Source: Caldilineaceae bacterium (lineage in GTDB: Bacteria; Chloroflexota; Anaerolineae; Caldilineales; Caldilineaceae). From it: a DNA stretch of 6,323 nt. Below the pieces are notes generated by a model. It had not been told where the DNA came from and made no database searches. It saw nothing but the letters and a program-made list of their open reading frames with translations. A program made the translations under genes and the position numbers. Each line of letters begins with the position of its first letter. The first letter of the stretch is position 1. Of this stretch, positions 1 to 6,228 are shown piece by piece. Where the stretch lies: the NCBI GenBank assembly GCA_028819675.1, contig JAPPKT010000514.1, positions 1 through 6,323 of the forward strand. Direction: 5' to 3'.

Positions 1-202
1 GCCTATCCGAGGAACCTAACGGCATTCATGGTTTCGCAGGCGTCACACGTCAACTACCCCGCGGCACGTTCTCTGATTCATCGCAAGGGTGCCAAAACAC
101 CTGCAGTACACCTGAGCCGGTCGTCCGCGAGCCTCCCTTACAAAGTCTTGACCTTGGCCTGGCGTTGCAGCAAATGAGATCCAGCAACAATCGAGCGTAT
201 GT
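1..202. other. Non-coding left flank
   Basis: No gene can be supported here. Two plus-strand frames are open from the window edge: one to a TGA at 175-177 and one to a TAA at 207-209. Both encode low-complexity, Ser/Pro/Arg-rich translations with no recognisable motif, and the second runs into the promoter -10 box. A minus-strand frame across 50-319 overlaps both the promoter and the start of the nuclease-like gene and also looks spurious. The stretch is best read as an intergenic region upstream of the gene at 259. The extreme end of a gene lying outside the window cannot be excluded. Confidence 0.5.
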
Positions 203-210
203 GCTATAAT
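203..210 (+). promoter_or_regulatory. Extended -10 promoter for the nuclease-like gene
   Basis: A perfect TATAAT hexamer lies at 205-210. With TG at 202-203 and one intervening base it forms the extended -10 pattern TGnTATAAT. The hexamer 17 bases upstream (182-187, CAGCAA) is a poor -35, which is tolerated by sigma-70-type promoters with an extended -10. The predicted transcription start is near 217, giving a leader of about 42 bases before the ATG at 259. This is a motif match only; no transcript data are available. Confidence 0.55.
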
Positions 211-216
211 CCTCCA

Positions 217-229
217 CGGTGAAGCACCG
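217..229 (+). other. Small 5' leader hairpin
   Basis: CGGTG (217-221) and CACCG (225-229) form a perfect 5-bp stem with a three-base loop. It sits at the predicted 5' end of the transcript for the nuclease-like gene, upstream of its AAGGTGA ribosome binding site at 243-249. It could stabilise the RNA 5' end. It is short enough to be chance. Confidence 0.25.
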
Positions 230-258
230 CCAGGGATATGCTAAGGTGACACAATCAA

Positions 259-450
259 ATGGCAGACCGTATTCGTATGTTAGAACGACTCTCAACTGTC
301 TTTGACGAAAGCAAGTCACAAGAACTGGCAGATGTATTCCACAGCTCTTGCAACGACCTTGTGCGTCCCGAGGACTTTACTGAACTCAAGGAGATCGTCG
401 CGATTAGGCAGAAACGCAACAGCGCACTGAGTAAGACGTCGAGGCGCTGA
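259..450 (+). CDS. N-terminal fragment of the nuclease-like protein (63 aa)
   Basis: This frame encodes the start of the broken gene: a helical segment MADRIRMLERLSTVFDE, followed by LADVFHS and EDFTELKEIV. It matches my recollection of the usual N-terminus of coiled-coil COG5493/DUF3782-like proteins, which begin with a short helical region before the heptad repeats. The last six or so residues (TSRR and the few before) come from the shifted frame and are not family-like. The start is well supported by AAGGTGA nine bases upstream and by the promoter at 203-210. If translated, the product would be a short helical peptide without the nuclease-fold domain, so an independent function is unlikely. 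Confidence 0.55.
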   Translation: MADRIRMLERLSTVFDESKSQELADVFHSSCNDLVRPEDFTELKEIVAIRQKRNSALSKTSRR

Positions 451-500
451 CAGAGTCGCAAAAGCGGATGGAGCAAGGAGTTTAAGAATTGGGAGATCTA

Positions 501-971
501 ATGCGACGAACCGAAACAGCTATCCAGAGTCTGACCCGTGAAGTGGGCCGTTTGAAGGAACAGTTAGGCGGCGACCTGGAAGACGTAGCCGCAATCGTGA
601 TCGAGGACGCGTTGCATCGTGAGATGGGCTGGAAGGTCGAGGAGTTGAGACGAGTTTGGCAGACCAGGGACGGAGTTGATGAGGAGATCGACGCCTTTGG
701 CAAAGCCTATGACCCATCCCGACCGGATGCAACACTCTGGATCGTAGGAGAGGCGAAGTTCAACCTGACAATGCGGGACTTGGACCGCTTCTCCAGGTTG
801 GTAGCGCGTGTTGGCTCACATCTGGACGGTGAAGTCGTACCGGTCTGCTTCTGTTACAGAATCCGACCTGCTGTGCAAGAGAGAGTGCTCAAAAGTGGTT
901 ACCGGCTTGTAATGTCAACTGGGCGCATGCCGCAAGGAAGCAACGGGGTCCCTAACGACTCTCTGCCGTAA
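501..971 (+). CDS. C-terminal fragment: PD-(D/E)XK nuclease-like domain
   Basis: The frame begins with a coiled-coil remnant (RRTETAIQSLTREVGRLKEQLG), followed by LEDVAAIVIEDALHREMG. The core has the spaced acidic and lysine residues of a PD-(D/E)XK fold: Asp64 in EEIDAFG, then Glu84 and Lys86 in VGEAK (numbering from ATG 501), followed by a helix MRDLDRFSRLV. The ATG at 501 is preceded by GGGAG (491-495), five bases away. A TTG at 489 with AAGGAG at 475-480 is an alternative start that adds four residues. Reinitiation from either could yield a free domain of about 155-160 aa. The last 17 or so residues after RLVMS look unlike the family and overlap the sulfatase 3' end (952-971), so they may be run-on. 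Reported as a fragment of the pseudogene; translation is possible but unproven. Confidence 0.6.
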   Translation: MRRTETAIQSLTREVGRLKEQLGGDLEDVAAIVIEDALHREMGWKVEELRRVWQTRDGVDEEIDAFGKAYDPSRPDATLWIVGEAKFNLTMRDLDRFSRLVARVGSHLDGEVVPVCFCYRIRPAVQERVLKSGYRLVMSTGRMPQGSNGVPNDSLP

Positions 972-2307
972 GCACGGGATCCCCCGTCTCTTCTTGCCAG
1001 CGTTTCAGCTCATCCTCTAGCCTCTCCCTTTCTGTCGCCACAGACGCGTCTGCCGCAAGATCATTCAGCTCCCAGGGGTCGGAAGCCAGGTGAAAGAGTT
1101 GAGTTCGGTCGCTGCCCTGGTCTCCATCACGTCGGTAATTGATCAGTTTCCACTCCCGATCCTGCGCCATTCGCTGTACATGCATATAGACGGAATGCAG
1201 ATAAGGTCGAATCCCCCTAGCAGTTCCCTCCATCAGCGGCAAGAGTGATTTCGCATCCACACTTTCAGGAATCTCCAGGCCCGCGAGCTCACAAAGAGTC
1301 GGATACACATCATACGTATGGGTAAGTGCGTCTATCTGCTTGCCGGCAGGCACGCCGGGCCCGCGCAAAATCAATGGCACGCGCACACTGTGGTCGTACA
1401 AATTCTGTTTGCCCAGGAGACCGTGCTGGCCGACAGACAACCCGTGATCGGCGGTATAAACGATGATCGTGTCCTCAGCCAGCCCTTTGCGCGACAGTGC
1501 GGCCAGTATTTCACCGATCTTTTCATCCATATCGGAGATCATGCCGTAATACTCGGCAATATGCCTTCGCGTTTCCTCAGCCGTGCGCGGGAATCCCGCC
1601 AGTTGCTCGTCGCGTAACCACATATCCCCGTTGTCAAACGGGTGTATACCTGCAAAGTTGGGGGGCAGTGGCATGGCTTCTGGCCTGTACGCGTCTGCCC
1701 AGTCGGGGGGAGGCGTGCGCGGATCGTGGGGCGCCGTGAAGGCACAGTATAGAAAGAAAGGGCGGCTCCCGTCTTGACGATCCAGGAAGCGGATAGCTGC
1801 ATCTCCGAACAGATCGGTCGAAAACTGATCACCTGTTCGCTGCCGGCCCCTGTCGTATTCGCCGCTCGGATCGAAATCCTGGACCGGGACCGCGAAATGG
1901 TCGTCCATGCCGCCGAAGAATACGTTCTCTACTTCGTCGAATGATCGAGCGAAGCTGGAGGCGTCGTTATGCCACTTTCCAGTTGCGAAGGCTGTGTACC
2001 CATTTAGACGGAAGAGTTCGGCCAGATATGTGTGGCCCGGATCCAGCACATTCAGGGGCCCGCGGTCACTAATGTCGTTGCCAACCGATGCTCGGAACAC
2101 ATGCGCGCCCGTGTGAATGCAGGCCCGAGTCGGCACACAGACGGCCACGCGCAATCCGCCCATGTGACAGTTCCGGCGGAAGGAAGCCCCCTCGGCGCAA
2201 AGCCGGTCCATCGTCGGCGTCCGTACAGTGGAATCCCCATACGCCCCGATCGCCGAAGCACGGTGGTCGTCGGCAATGAGGAAAACTACGTTAGGCTTCT
2301 TTGACAA
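952..2307 (-). CDS. Type I (formylglycine-dependent) sulfatase
   Basis: This 451-residue protein belongs to the alkaline-phosphatase-superfamily sulfatases (COG3119, Pfam Sulfatase), which hydrolyse sulfate esters. Visible active-site features in order are the metal-binding Asp13-Asp14 in FLIADDH; the CxPxR signature C57-V-P-T-R61, whose Cys57 would be oxidised to formylglycine; GKWH with Lys111 and His113; His194 in TAPHDP; Asp287-His288 in YTADHGLSVGQHG; and Lys300. The C-terminus has the usual LFHLASDPWELNDLA motif. Length is normal. There is no signal peptide: the N-terminus goes straight into the first beta strand, so a cytoplasmic enzyme is inferred. It is the last of three minus-strand genes, 112 bases after the exporter, and its tail overlaps the nuclease-like pseudogene by 20 bases. 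The substrate cannot be read from sequence; no maturation enzyme lies in the window. Confidence 0.93.
   Translation of the reverse strand: MSKKPNVVFLIADDHRASAIGAYGDSTVRTPTMDRLCAEGASFRRNCHMGGLRVAVCVPTRACIHTGAHVFRASVGNDISDRGPLNVLDPGHTYLAELFRLNGYTAFATGKWHNDASSFARSFDEVENVFFGGMDDHFAVPVQDFDPSGEYDRGRQRTGDQFSTDLFGDAAIRFLDRQDGSRPFFLYCAFTAPHDPRTPPPDWADAYRPEAMPLPPNFAGIHPFDNGDMWLRDEQLAGFPRTAEETRRHIAEYYGMISDMDEKIGEILAALSRKGLAEDTIIVYTADHGLSVGQHGLLGKQNLYDHSVRVPLILRGPGVPAGKQIDALTHTYDVYPTLCELAGLEIPESVDAKSLLPLMEGTARGIRPYLHSVYMHVQRMAQDREWKLINYRRDGDQGSDRTQLFHLASDPWELNDLAADASVATERERLEDELKRWQEETGDPVLTAESR
974..987 (+). terminator. Weak terminator-like hairpin after the nuclease-like gene
   Basis: ACGGG (974-978) and CCCGT (983-987) form a perfect 5-bp stem with a four-base loop, two bases after the TAA at 969-971. 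It is followed by CTCTTCTT rather than a clean T run. It lies inside the 3' coding end of the convergent sulfatase gene. It could weakly terminate plus-strand transcription, but the stem is short and the downstream tract is imperfect. Confidence 0.28.
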
Positions 2308-2313
2308 TTCTGG

Positions 2314-2320
2314 CCTTCCT
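2314..2320 (-). promoter_or_regulatory. Ribosome binding site deciding the TTG start of the sulfatase
   Basis: On the minus strand AGGAAGG lies six bases upstream of TTG 2307. That TTG immediately precedes the conserved first strand (SKKPNVVFLIADDH), leaving no room for a later start. An ATG a few bases upstream on the same strand (2321-2323) is out of frame. A TTG start with a strong Shine-Dalgarno element is therefore the best reading. Confidence 0.7.
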
Positions 2321-2357
2321 CATGTCAAGTGATAGAAATCGCGAGATCCGATATCGC

Positions 2358-2408
2358 CCTGGTTATGATGGATGCCTGGACACTGACGAACCAGGCATTT
2401 CACCTGGT
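2358..2408 (-). promoter_or_regulatory. Overlapping inverted repeats in the exporter-sulfatase spacer
   Basis: The 112-base spacer holds four related CCTGG/CCAGG blocks: 2358-2364, 2372-2379, 2389-2398 and 2403-2408. ATGCCTGG (2372-2379) pairs perfectly with CCAGGCAT (2391-2398) across an 11-base loop. The same central block also pairs with CCTGGT at 2403-2408 (6 bp, 7-base loop) or with CCTGGTT at 2358-2364 (7 bp). The stems share bases and are mutually exclusive. Neither strand shows a convincing T run, so this is more like an mRNA processing, stability or attenuation element than a simple terminator. An 8-bp palindrome CGATATCG (2349-2356) adjoins it. Confidence 0.4.
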
Positions 2409-2419
2409 ATCCGAAATCA

Positions 2420-4237
2420 CTATTGTTCCACGAACTGCCGCTTGTAAAGTTTAGCGTAAACGCCTCCCTCTTCCAGCAGTTCGTCGTGTGTCCCCCGGCT
2501 GACGATTCTTCCCTCCTGCATCGCGCAGATGAGGTCGGCCTTGCGAATTGTACTCAGCCGGTGGGCGATGACGATTGCAGTACGATTGCTCAGTAGCCGG
2601 TCCAGAGCTTCCTGAATCAACGCTTCGGTGGCAGTATCGACGCTCGACGTGGCTTCATCGAGTATGAGAATCTTAGGATCGGCCAGGACTGCTCTGGCAA
2701 TGCAGATCAGTTGGCGCTGACCCATCGAGAGGTTGGCCCCCCCTTCCAGAATCTCGGTCTCGTAACCGTTGGGTAGCTCCAAAATGAACTCATGCGCGTT
2801 GGCCTGTCTTGAGGCCTCTTCCACCGAAGTGGCCTCAATATCCGGCAACCCGAATCGGATGTTGTCCAGCACCGTCCCCGCGAACAGAAATGGCTCCTGC
2901 GAAACAATACCCGTCTGCCTTCGCAGCGACTGCTGCATCACAGTACGAACATCGATGCCATCGATCAACACTTCCCCACTGCTCACATCGTAGAAGCGTG
3001 CCACCAAATTGGCGATAGTCGACTTGCCCGCACCCGTGGGCCCCACCAGCGCCACTGTCTGCCCCGCCTCGATGACCAGATCAACGTCATGCAACACAGG
3101 ATCGTCGCTGCCGTAGGAAAAGTTGACTCCACGTAGCTCAATGCGACCCTCAATAGTTGGCATCTCCTTGCCATCGGGCGGATCGGCCACCTCTGGGCGA
3201 GCGTCCAGAAGTTCCAAAACGCGTTCACCGCCGGCCATCGCCGACTGCATTGTCGTGTACAGCTGGCTCAGCTCCTGAATCGGCTGGAAGAAACGAGTCA
3301 CATAGGCCAGAAAAGCCACCAGCACTCCGATTTCCAGCGCCCCCTGAGCTACGGCCCGACCGCCAAACCACAGCACGATCGCAGTCGCCAGCACTGCCAG
3401 AAACTCAACGGTGGGCAGGAAAACGAATGAAAGCGACATCGCAGCAACATAGGCGGTGCGGTTTTCCTGGTTCGCGTCGTCAAATCGCTTCCGCATCGCT
3501 TTTTCCTGCGCGAATGCTTGGATCACCCGCATCCCTTCCAGGTGCTCGGCAAGCGTGCCGACGATGCCTGCCACACTGTGCCTGGTCTGCCGGAAGGCCA
3601 CTTTCGCCCTTCTCGAGAAAAAGTAAGTCGCCAGCAGCATCAGCGGGATCGTGCTGAACGTCAGCAGGGCCAGTGACGGACTCAGAACCAGCATCACCGT
3701 GATAATGCCTATCAACACCAGAAGATCGCCGACAAGCGTAATCAACCCCTGCGACAGCAGCTCGTTGATCACGGCCACATCGCCAATTACGCGCGAAATC
3801 GTAACGCCCACAATGTGACGGCTGTGATACCCCAGCGAAAGGACCTGCAAATGGCGCATGAGCTGGCTTCTCAAAGTCGCCAGTACCCGTTGACCCACCC
3901 AGGACAGAAGATAGCGCTGGCCCGAGGCGGCACCGAACAAGGTCAGAAATGCTACCGCCATGACCACTGAGATCTGAGAAAGACCCCTCAGATCTTGGGA
4001 TGCGATATAGCTGTCAATGGCAACCTTGAGCAGGAGAGGAATGCCAAGCGTCGATCCGGTTACAACCAGCATCAAAAGAAAAGCGGCGACCATCTTGGTC
4101 CAATGTGGCCGCAAGTAGGTCAGGAGCCTGCCTACCACCTGCCCGTCAAATGCTTTTCCCTCCGCCTCCTTTGCCAGGCCGCGCAACAGGCTTCTCGGGC
4201 CGCCGCTTCGTCCTGCTGATCCAATTGAAATAGACAT
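2420..4237 (-). CDS. ABC exporter half-transporter, consensus-ATP-site subunit
   Basis: A type IV ABC exporter half-transporter (MsbA/MDR-like). Residue numbers count from the upstream GTG; the ATG start makes the protein 605 aa. An N-terminal six-helix domain spans about 49-320, with helices near 49-75, 88-107, 165-187, 188-208, 270-293 and 303-320. The ATPase domain has A-loop Tyr376, Walker A GPTGAGKST (400-408, Lys406), Q-loop Gln448, signature LSMGQ (504-508), Walker B ILILDE with catalytic Glu529, D-loop SSVD and switch His560. Catalytic residues are therefore intact, but the signature deviates from LSGGQ. It would supply Walker A/B to the active site and its altered signature to the degenerate site of the partner encoded 46 bases upstream. 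It sits in the cytoplasmic membrane. The substrate is unknown; drug or lipid export is the family norm. Confidence 0.93.
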   Translation of the reverse strand: MSISIGSAGRSGGPRSLLRGLAKEAEGKAFDGQVVGRLLTYLRPHWTKMVAAFLLMLVVTGSTLGIPLLLKVAIDSYIASQDLRGLSQISVVMAVAFLTLFGAASGQRYLLSWVGQRVLATLRSQLMRHLQVLSLGYHSRHIVGVTISRVIGDVAVINELLSQGLITLVGDLLVLIGIITVMLVLSPSLALLTFSTIPLMLLATYFFSRRAKVAFRQTRHSVAGIVGTLAEHLEGMRVIQAFAQEKAMRKRFDDANQENRTAYVAAMSLSFVFLPTVEFLAVLATAIVLWFGGRAVAQGALEIGVLVAFLAYVTRFFQPIQELSQLYTTMQSAMAGGERVLELLDARPEVADPPDGKEMPTIEGRIELRGVNFSYGSDDPVLHDVDLVIEAGQTVALVGPTGAGKSTIANLVARFYDVSSGEVLIDGIDVRTVMQQSLRRQTGIVSQEPFLFAGTVLDNIRFGLPDIEATSVEEASRQANAHEFILELPNGYETEILEGGANLSMGQRQLICIARAVLADPKILILDEATSSVDTATEALIQEALDRLLSNRTAIVIAHRLSTIRKADLICAMQEGRIVSRGTHDELLEEGGVYAKLYKRQFVEQ

Positions 4238-4243
4238 CACTGT

Positions 4244-4248
4244 TCCCT
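4244..4248 (-). promoter_or_regulatory. Ribosome binding site favouring ATG 4237 over GTG 4240
   Basis: On the minus strand AGGGA lies six bases before ATG (4235-4237) and only three bases before the adjacent in-frame GTG (4238-4240). The normal spacing favours the ATG. The choice changes the protein by a single residue. Confidence 0.55.
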
Positions 4249-4261
4249 GACCGTCGAAACT

Positions 4262-4278
4262 GGCGTAGCATCTACGCC
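4262..4278 (-). promoter_or_regulatory. Intercistronic hairpin between the two ABC genes
   Basis: GGCGTAG (4262-4268) and CTACGCC (4272-4278) form a perfect 7-bp stem with a three-base loop in the 46-base gap between the two half-transporter genes. On the transcribed minus strand it begins six bases after the upstream TAG stop and is followed only by AGTTTCG, not a T run. It is more likely to protect or process the mRNA, or cause partial termination, than to end the transcript. Because the two products should be made in equal amounts, strong termination here would be surprising. Confidence 0.45.
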
Positions 4279-4283
4279 GCTTT

Positions 4284-6065
4284 CTAACTTACTACTTTCG
4301 TCAACTGTTCCTCATAAATCTTGCGATACAAGTCCGACCTCTCAAACAGTTCCTGGTGATTGCCGGCCGCCGCGATTCGGCCCTTTTCCAACATCAGGAT
4401 CTTGTCGGCCATTCGCACAGTGCTGAGGCGTTGGGCAATTACAACCGACGTTCTTCCCTTCATCAGATTCGAAAGAGCTAACTGTATCAGATGCTCGGTC
4501 TCGGTATCTACGCTTGAAGTTGCATCATCCAGGATGAGAATCCGCGGATCGGTAAGCAGCGTACGCGCTATGGCAACACGCTGTCTCTGCCCACCCGACA
4601 AAGTGGCGCCCCGCTCACCTACTCTCGTTTCGTAGCCGTCCGGAAAGCTCTCGATAAACGCATGCGCCTGTGCCGCCTCAGCCGCCTCGAACACCTCCTC
4701 ATCGGTCGCGTCGAGCCGCCCAAAAGCAATGTTCTCCCTAATAGTCGTTGCAAAGAGCGTGGACTCCTGCAGGACGATTCCGACCTGACTGCGGAGAGAA
4801 TGCAGTGTCGCCCGACGAATGTCTCGGCCGTCCAACAAAACGCGCCCCTCTGTCGGGTCATAAAAGCGAGGAATCATGTTTATAATCGATGACTTGCCCG
4901 ATCCGGTTGGGCCCAGAAGAGCCAGCACCTGGCCAGGTTCAATCTCAAACGAAACATCCCGCAGCACATTGTGCGGGCGGGCGTAACTGAACGAGACATT
5001 TTCGAAGCGGAGGTGGCCTTCGATAGTGCCAAGAGGCTTCGCATCCTCCGCATCCTTGACCATCGTCTCCTCATCCAGGATTTCAAAGACTCGTTCGGCC
5101 GACGCGCCCGCCATGGCAATGGCCGGAATCAGGAACCCCAGCCGGCGGATCGGGGATGTCAACTGCGCCAGATAGGTGATAAAGGCCACAAGTTCACCCA
5201 GTGTCAGGTCCCCCTGGATCACCAGGTAACCCCCCAGCCAGATAATGATCACCGTGGCGAGATTGGCAATCAGATCAAGCATGGGCATGTTGAGCGCCGT
5301 GAGCCTCGCCGTGGCCGCCGCCAATCCGAACCACTTCTGGTTCTCGGTCTCGAACCTGTCGATTTCAGTATCCTCTTGGGCAAAAGCCTTGACGATGCGC
5401 GCCCCGCGCAGATTCTGCTCAAGCCGCGTCGTCAGCACTGCCAGCTGTTGCTGAATCTCCATCGACAGAGGCCGGTAGCGGGCGCCGAATCGCATCGCCC
5501 TGTGCGCCAGGACCGGCATGGTCAGCATCGCCAGCACGGCCAGCAGCGGGTCCATCAAGATCAGTGCCACGGCAGATCCGATGAGCAGGACGACGCCATT
5601 CGCAAGCCCCAGAATCGACCGCCCCGTGAGCATGCGCAGCCTGTCTACATCCTGCATCGCCCGCGACAGGAGTTGCCCTGATTCAGTTCGGTCGTGGTAC
5701 GCGAAGGAGAGTTCAGTGAGCTTTTCATGCAGCTCGCGCCGCAGACTGTAGGACACGCCCTGCGAAGCAAGTTCAGCAAACCGGCTGGATGCAAACGTGA
5801 GGACGCCGCGGACTGCAGTCAGCACCATCAGCCCCAATACGGACATGGTCAGCAATTCCAGGTCATTCTGACGAATACCCCGGTCGACGATCCAACGTAT
5901 GAATTGTGGCGTTACGAGGAGAATTGCTGTGGTGCCGAGGAGAGCAACGTAGGCGGCGACTGTCAGGCGCAAGTACGGGCGCAACCGACCTAGAGCCCGC
6001 CACAGGTAGCGGCGGCTCCGGTTCAAACCTGCACGTTTAAATGGCTCGTCAGTAGCGGTTGTCAT
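4284..6065 (-). CDS. ABC exporter half-transporter, degenerate-ATP-site subunit
   Basis: First gene of the set: a half-transporter with an N-terminal six-helix domain (helices near 45-68, 84-105, 161-183, 184-200, 265-290 and 300-318) and an ATPase domain. Numbers count from an upstream in-frame GTG at 6101. Motifs are A-loop Tyr373, Walker A GPTGSGKSS (397-405, Lys403), Q-loop Gln445, canonical LSGGQ (501-505), Walker B ILILDD and D-loop SSVD. Two catalytic positions are changed: Walker B ends in Asp526 instead of Glu, and the switch-loop residue is Gln557 (IAQRLST) instead of His. It thus pairs a poor ATP site with a good signature, the mirror of its neighbour, and should be non-functional as a homodimer. 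I prefer ATG 6065 (residue 13; 593 aa) because GTG 6101 lies almost at the predicted transcription start. Neither start has a strong Shine-Dalgarno sequence. Confidence 0.92.
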   Translation of the reverse strand: MTTATDEPFKRAGLNRSRRYLWRALGRLRPYLRLTVAAYVALLGTTAILLVTPQFIRWIVDRGIRQNDLELLTMSVLGLMVLTAVRGVLTFASSRFAELASQGVSYSLRRELHEKLTELSFAYHDRTESGQLLSRAMQDVDRLRMLTGRSILGLANGVVLLIGSAVALILMDPLLAVLAMLTMPVLAHRAMRFGARYRPLSMEIQQQLAVLTTRLEQNLRGARIVKAFAQEDTEIDRFETENQKWFGLAAATARLTALNMPMLDLIANLATVIIIWLGGYLVIQGDLTLGELVAFITYLAQLTSPIRRLGFLIPAIAMAGASAERVFEILDEETMVKDAEDAKPLGTIEGHLRFENVSFSYARPHNVLRDVSFEIEPGQVLALLGPTGSGKSSIINMIPRFYDPTEGRVLLDGRDIRRATLHSLRSQVGIVLQESTLFATTIRENIAFGRLDATDEEVFEAAEAAQAHAFIESFPDGYETRVGERGATLSGGQRQRVAIARTLLTDPRILILDDATSSVDTETEHLIQLALSNLMKGRTSVVIAQRLSTVRMADKILMLEKGRIAAAGNHQELFERSDLYRKIYEEQLTKVVS

Positions 6066-6110
6066 GTTACAAATCCGGTTTAGTACGGCGGCAAAATGCA
6101 CTGAGAAACT

Positions 6111-6119
6111 ATTGTACCA
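6111..6119 (-). promoter_or_regulatory. Extended -10 promoter for the ABC exporter set
   Basis: On the minus strand TGG (6117-6119) followed by TACAAT (6111-6116) forms an extended -10 element with one mismatch to TATAAT. No good -35 is seen at 15-18 bases upstream. The expected transcription start is near 6104, giving a leader of about 40 bases before ATG 6065. It is the only promoter-like match I see ahead of the three minus-strand genes. Confidence 0.5.
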
Positions 6120-6186
6120 TGCTTTTGCATTCTAGGCTCCCGTGCAACGCGTGAGGGTGCATCCCAAAATGGGGGCGAACTTTCCC

Positions 6187-6213
6187 GTGCCTCCGGTCGC
6201 AGCGGAGCCGCAC
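6187..6213. repeat. Imperfect inverted repeat
   Basis: GTGC (6187-6190) pairs with GCAC (6210-6213), and CTCCG (6191-6195) pairs with CGGAG (6203-6207), with a two-base bulge at 6208-6209 and a seven-base loop. This gives nine base pairs in total. It lies roughly 70-95 bases upstream of the predicted -10 of the ABC set. Its role is unknown. Confidence 0.35.
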
Positions 6214-6228
6214 CCATCTCGCGATCAA

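Larger units (their letters stand above)
259..971 (+). pseudogene. Broken gene for a coiled-coil PD-(D/E)XK nuclease-like protein (COG5493-like)
   Basis: The two open frames here are halves of one gene. The N-terminal half starts at ATG 259 after AAGGTGA (243-249) and reads cleanly to about 435. There a single missing G (AAGAC where AAG GAC is expected) shifts the frame and leads to TGA at 448-450. The -1 frame from 435 continues as DVEALTESQKRMEQGV, a heptad-rich helix typical of this family, then meets TAA at 483-485. Beyond that stop the same frame continues ELGDLMRRTETA into the nuclease-like domain. Restoring one base gives 714 nt, exactly 238 codons, with a single stop left to repair; CAA or AAA to TAA are one-base explanations. 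The family (long N-terminal coiled coil, C-terminal restriction-like fold) is common in Chloroflexota, cyanobacteria and archaea, and its function is unknown. Two lesions favour real decay over one sequencing error. Confidence 0.72.

Noticed and set aside
1..209. Two plus-strand frames open from the window edge, ending at 177 and 209
   Set aside because: Neither translation has a recognisable motif, and one ends inside the promoter. Openness over 60-70 codons is not enough to call a gene tail.
50..319. Minus-strand open frame of 89 codons in the left flank
   Set aside because: It crosses the perfect -10 box and the start of the nuclease-like gene, has biased composition and no recognisable features.
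435..485. Programmed ribosomal frameshift joining the two nuclease-like halves
   Set aside because: There is no slippery heptamer at the junction, and a frameshift would still run into the in-frame TAA at 483-485. Two lesions fit decay better.
2321..2328. TTGACA-like hexamer just ahead of the sulfatase start as a separate promoter
   Set aside because: On the minus strand a TTGACA is present, but the position 17 bases downstream lies over the start codon and has no -10 match, so a promoter there cannot be supported.
3157..3657. Plus-strand open frame of 166 codons opposite the second ABC gene
   Set aside because: Same reasoning: Pro/Ser/Arg/Ala-rich reverse frame of a strongly supported gene, with no motif.
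4971..5681. Long plus-strand open frame (236 codons) opposite the first ABC gene
   Set aside because: It is antisense to a well-supported ABC exporter, has an Arg/Gln/His/Pro-rich composition typical of a reverse-frame artefact, and has no recognisable domain.
952..6101. A novel defence or biosynthetic system made of nuclease-like protein, sulfatase and ABC exporter
   Set aside because: The nuclease-like gene is broken and on the opposite strand. The sulfatase and ABC families are common, and no partner such as a precursor peptide, synthase or effector is present.
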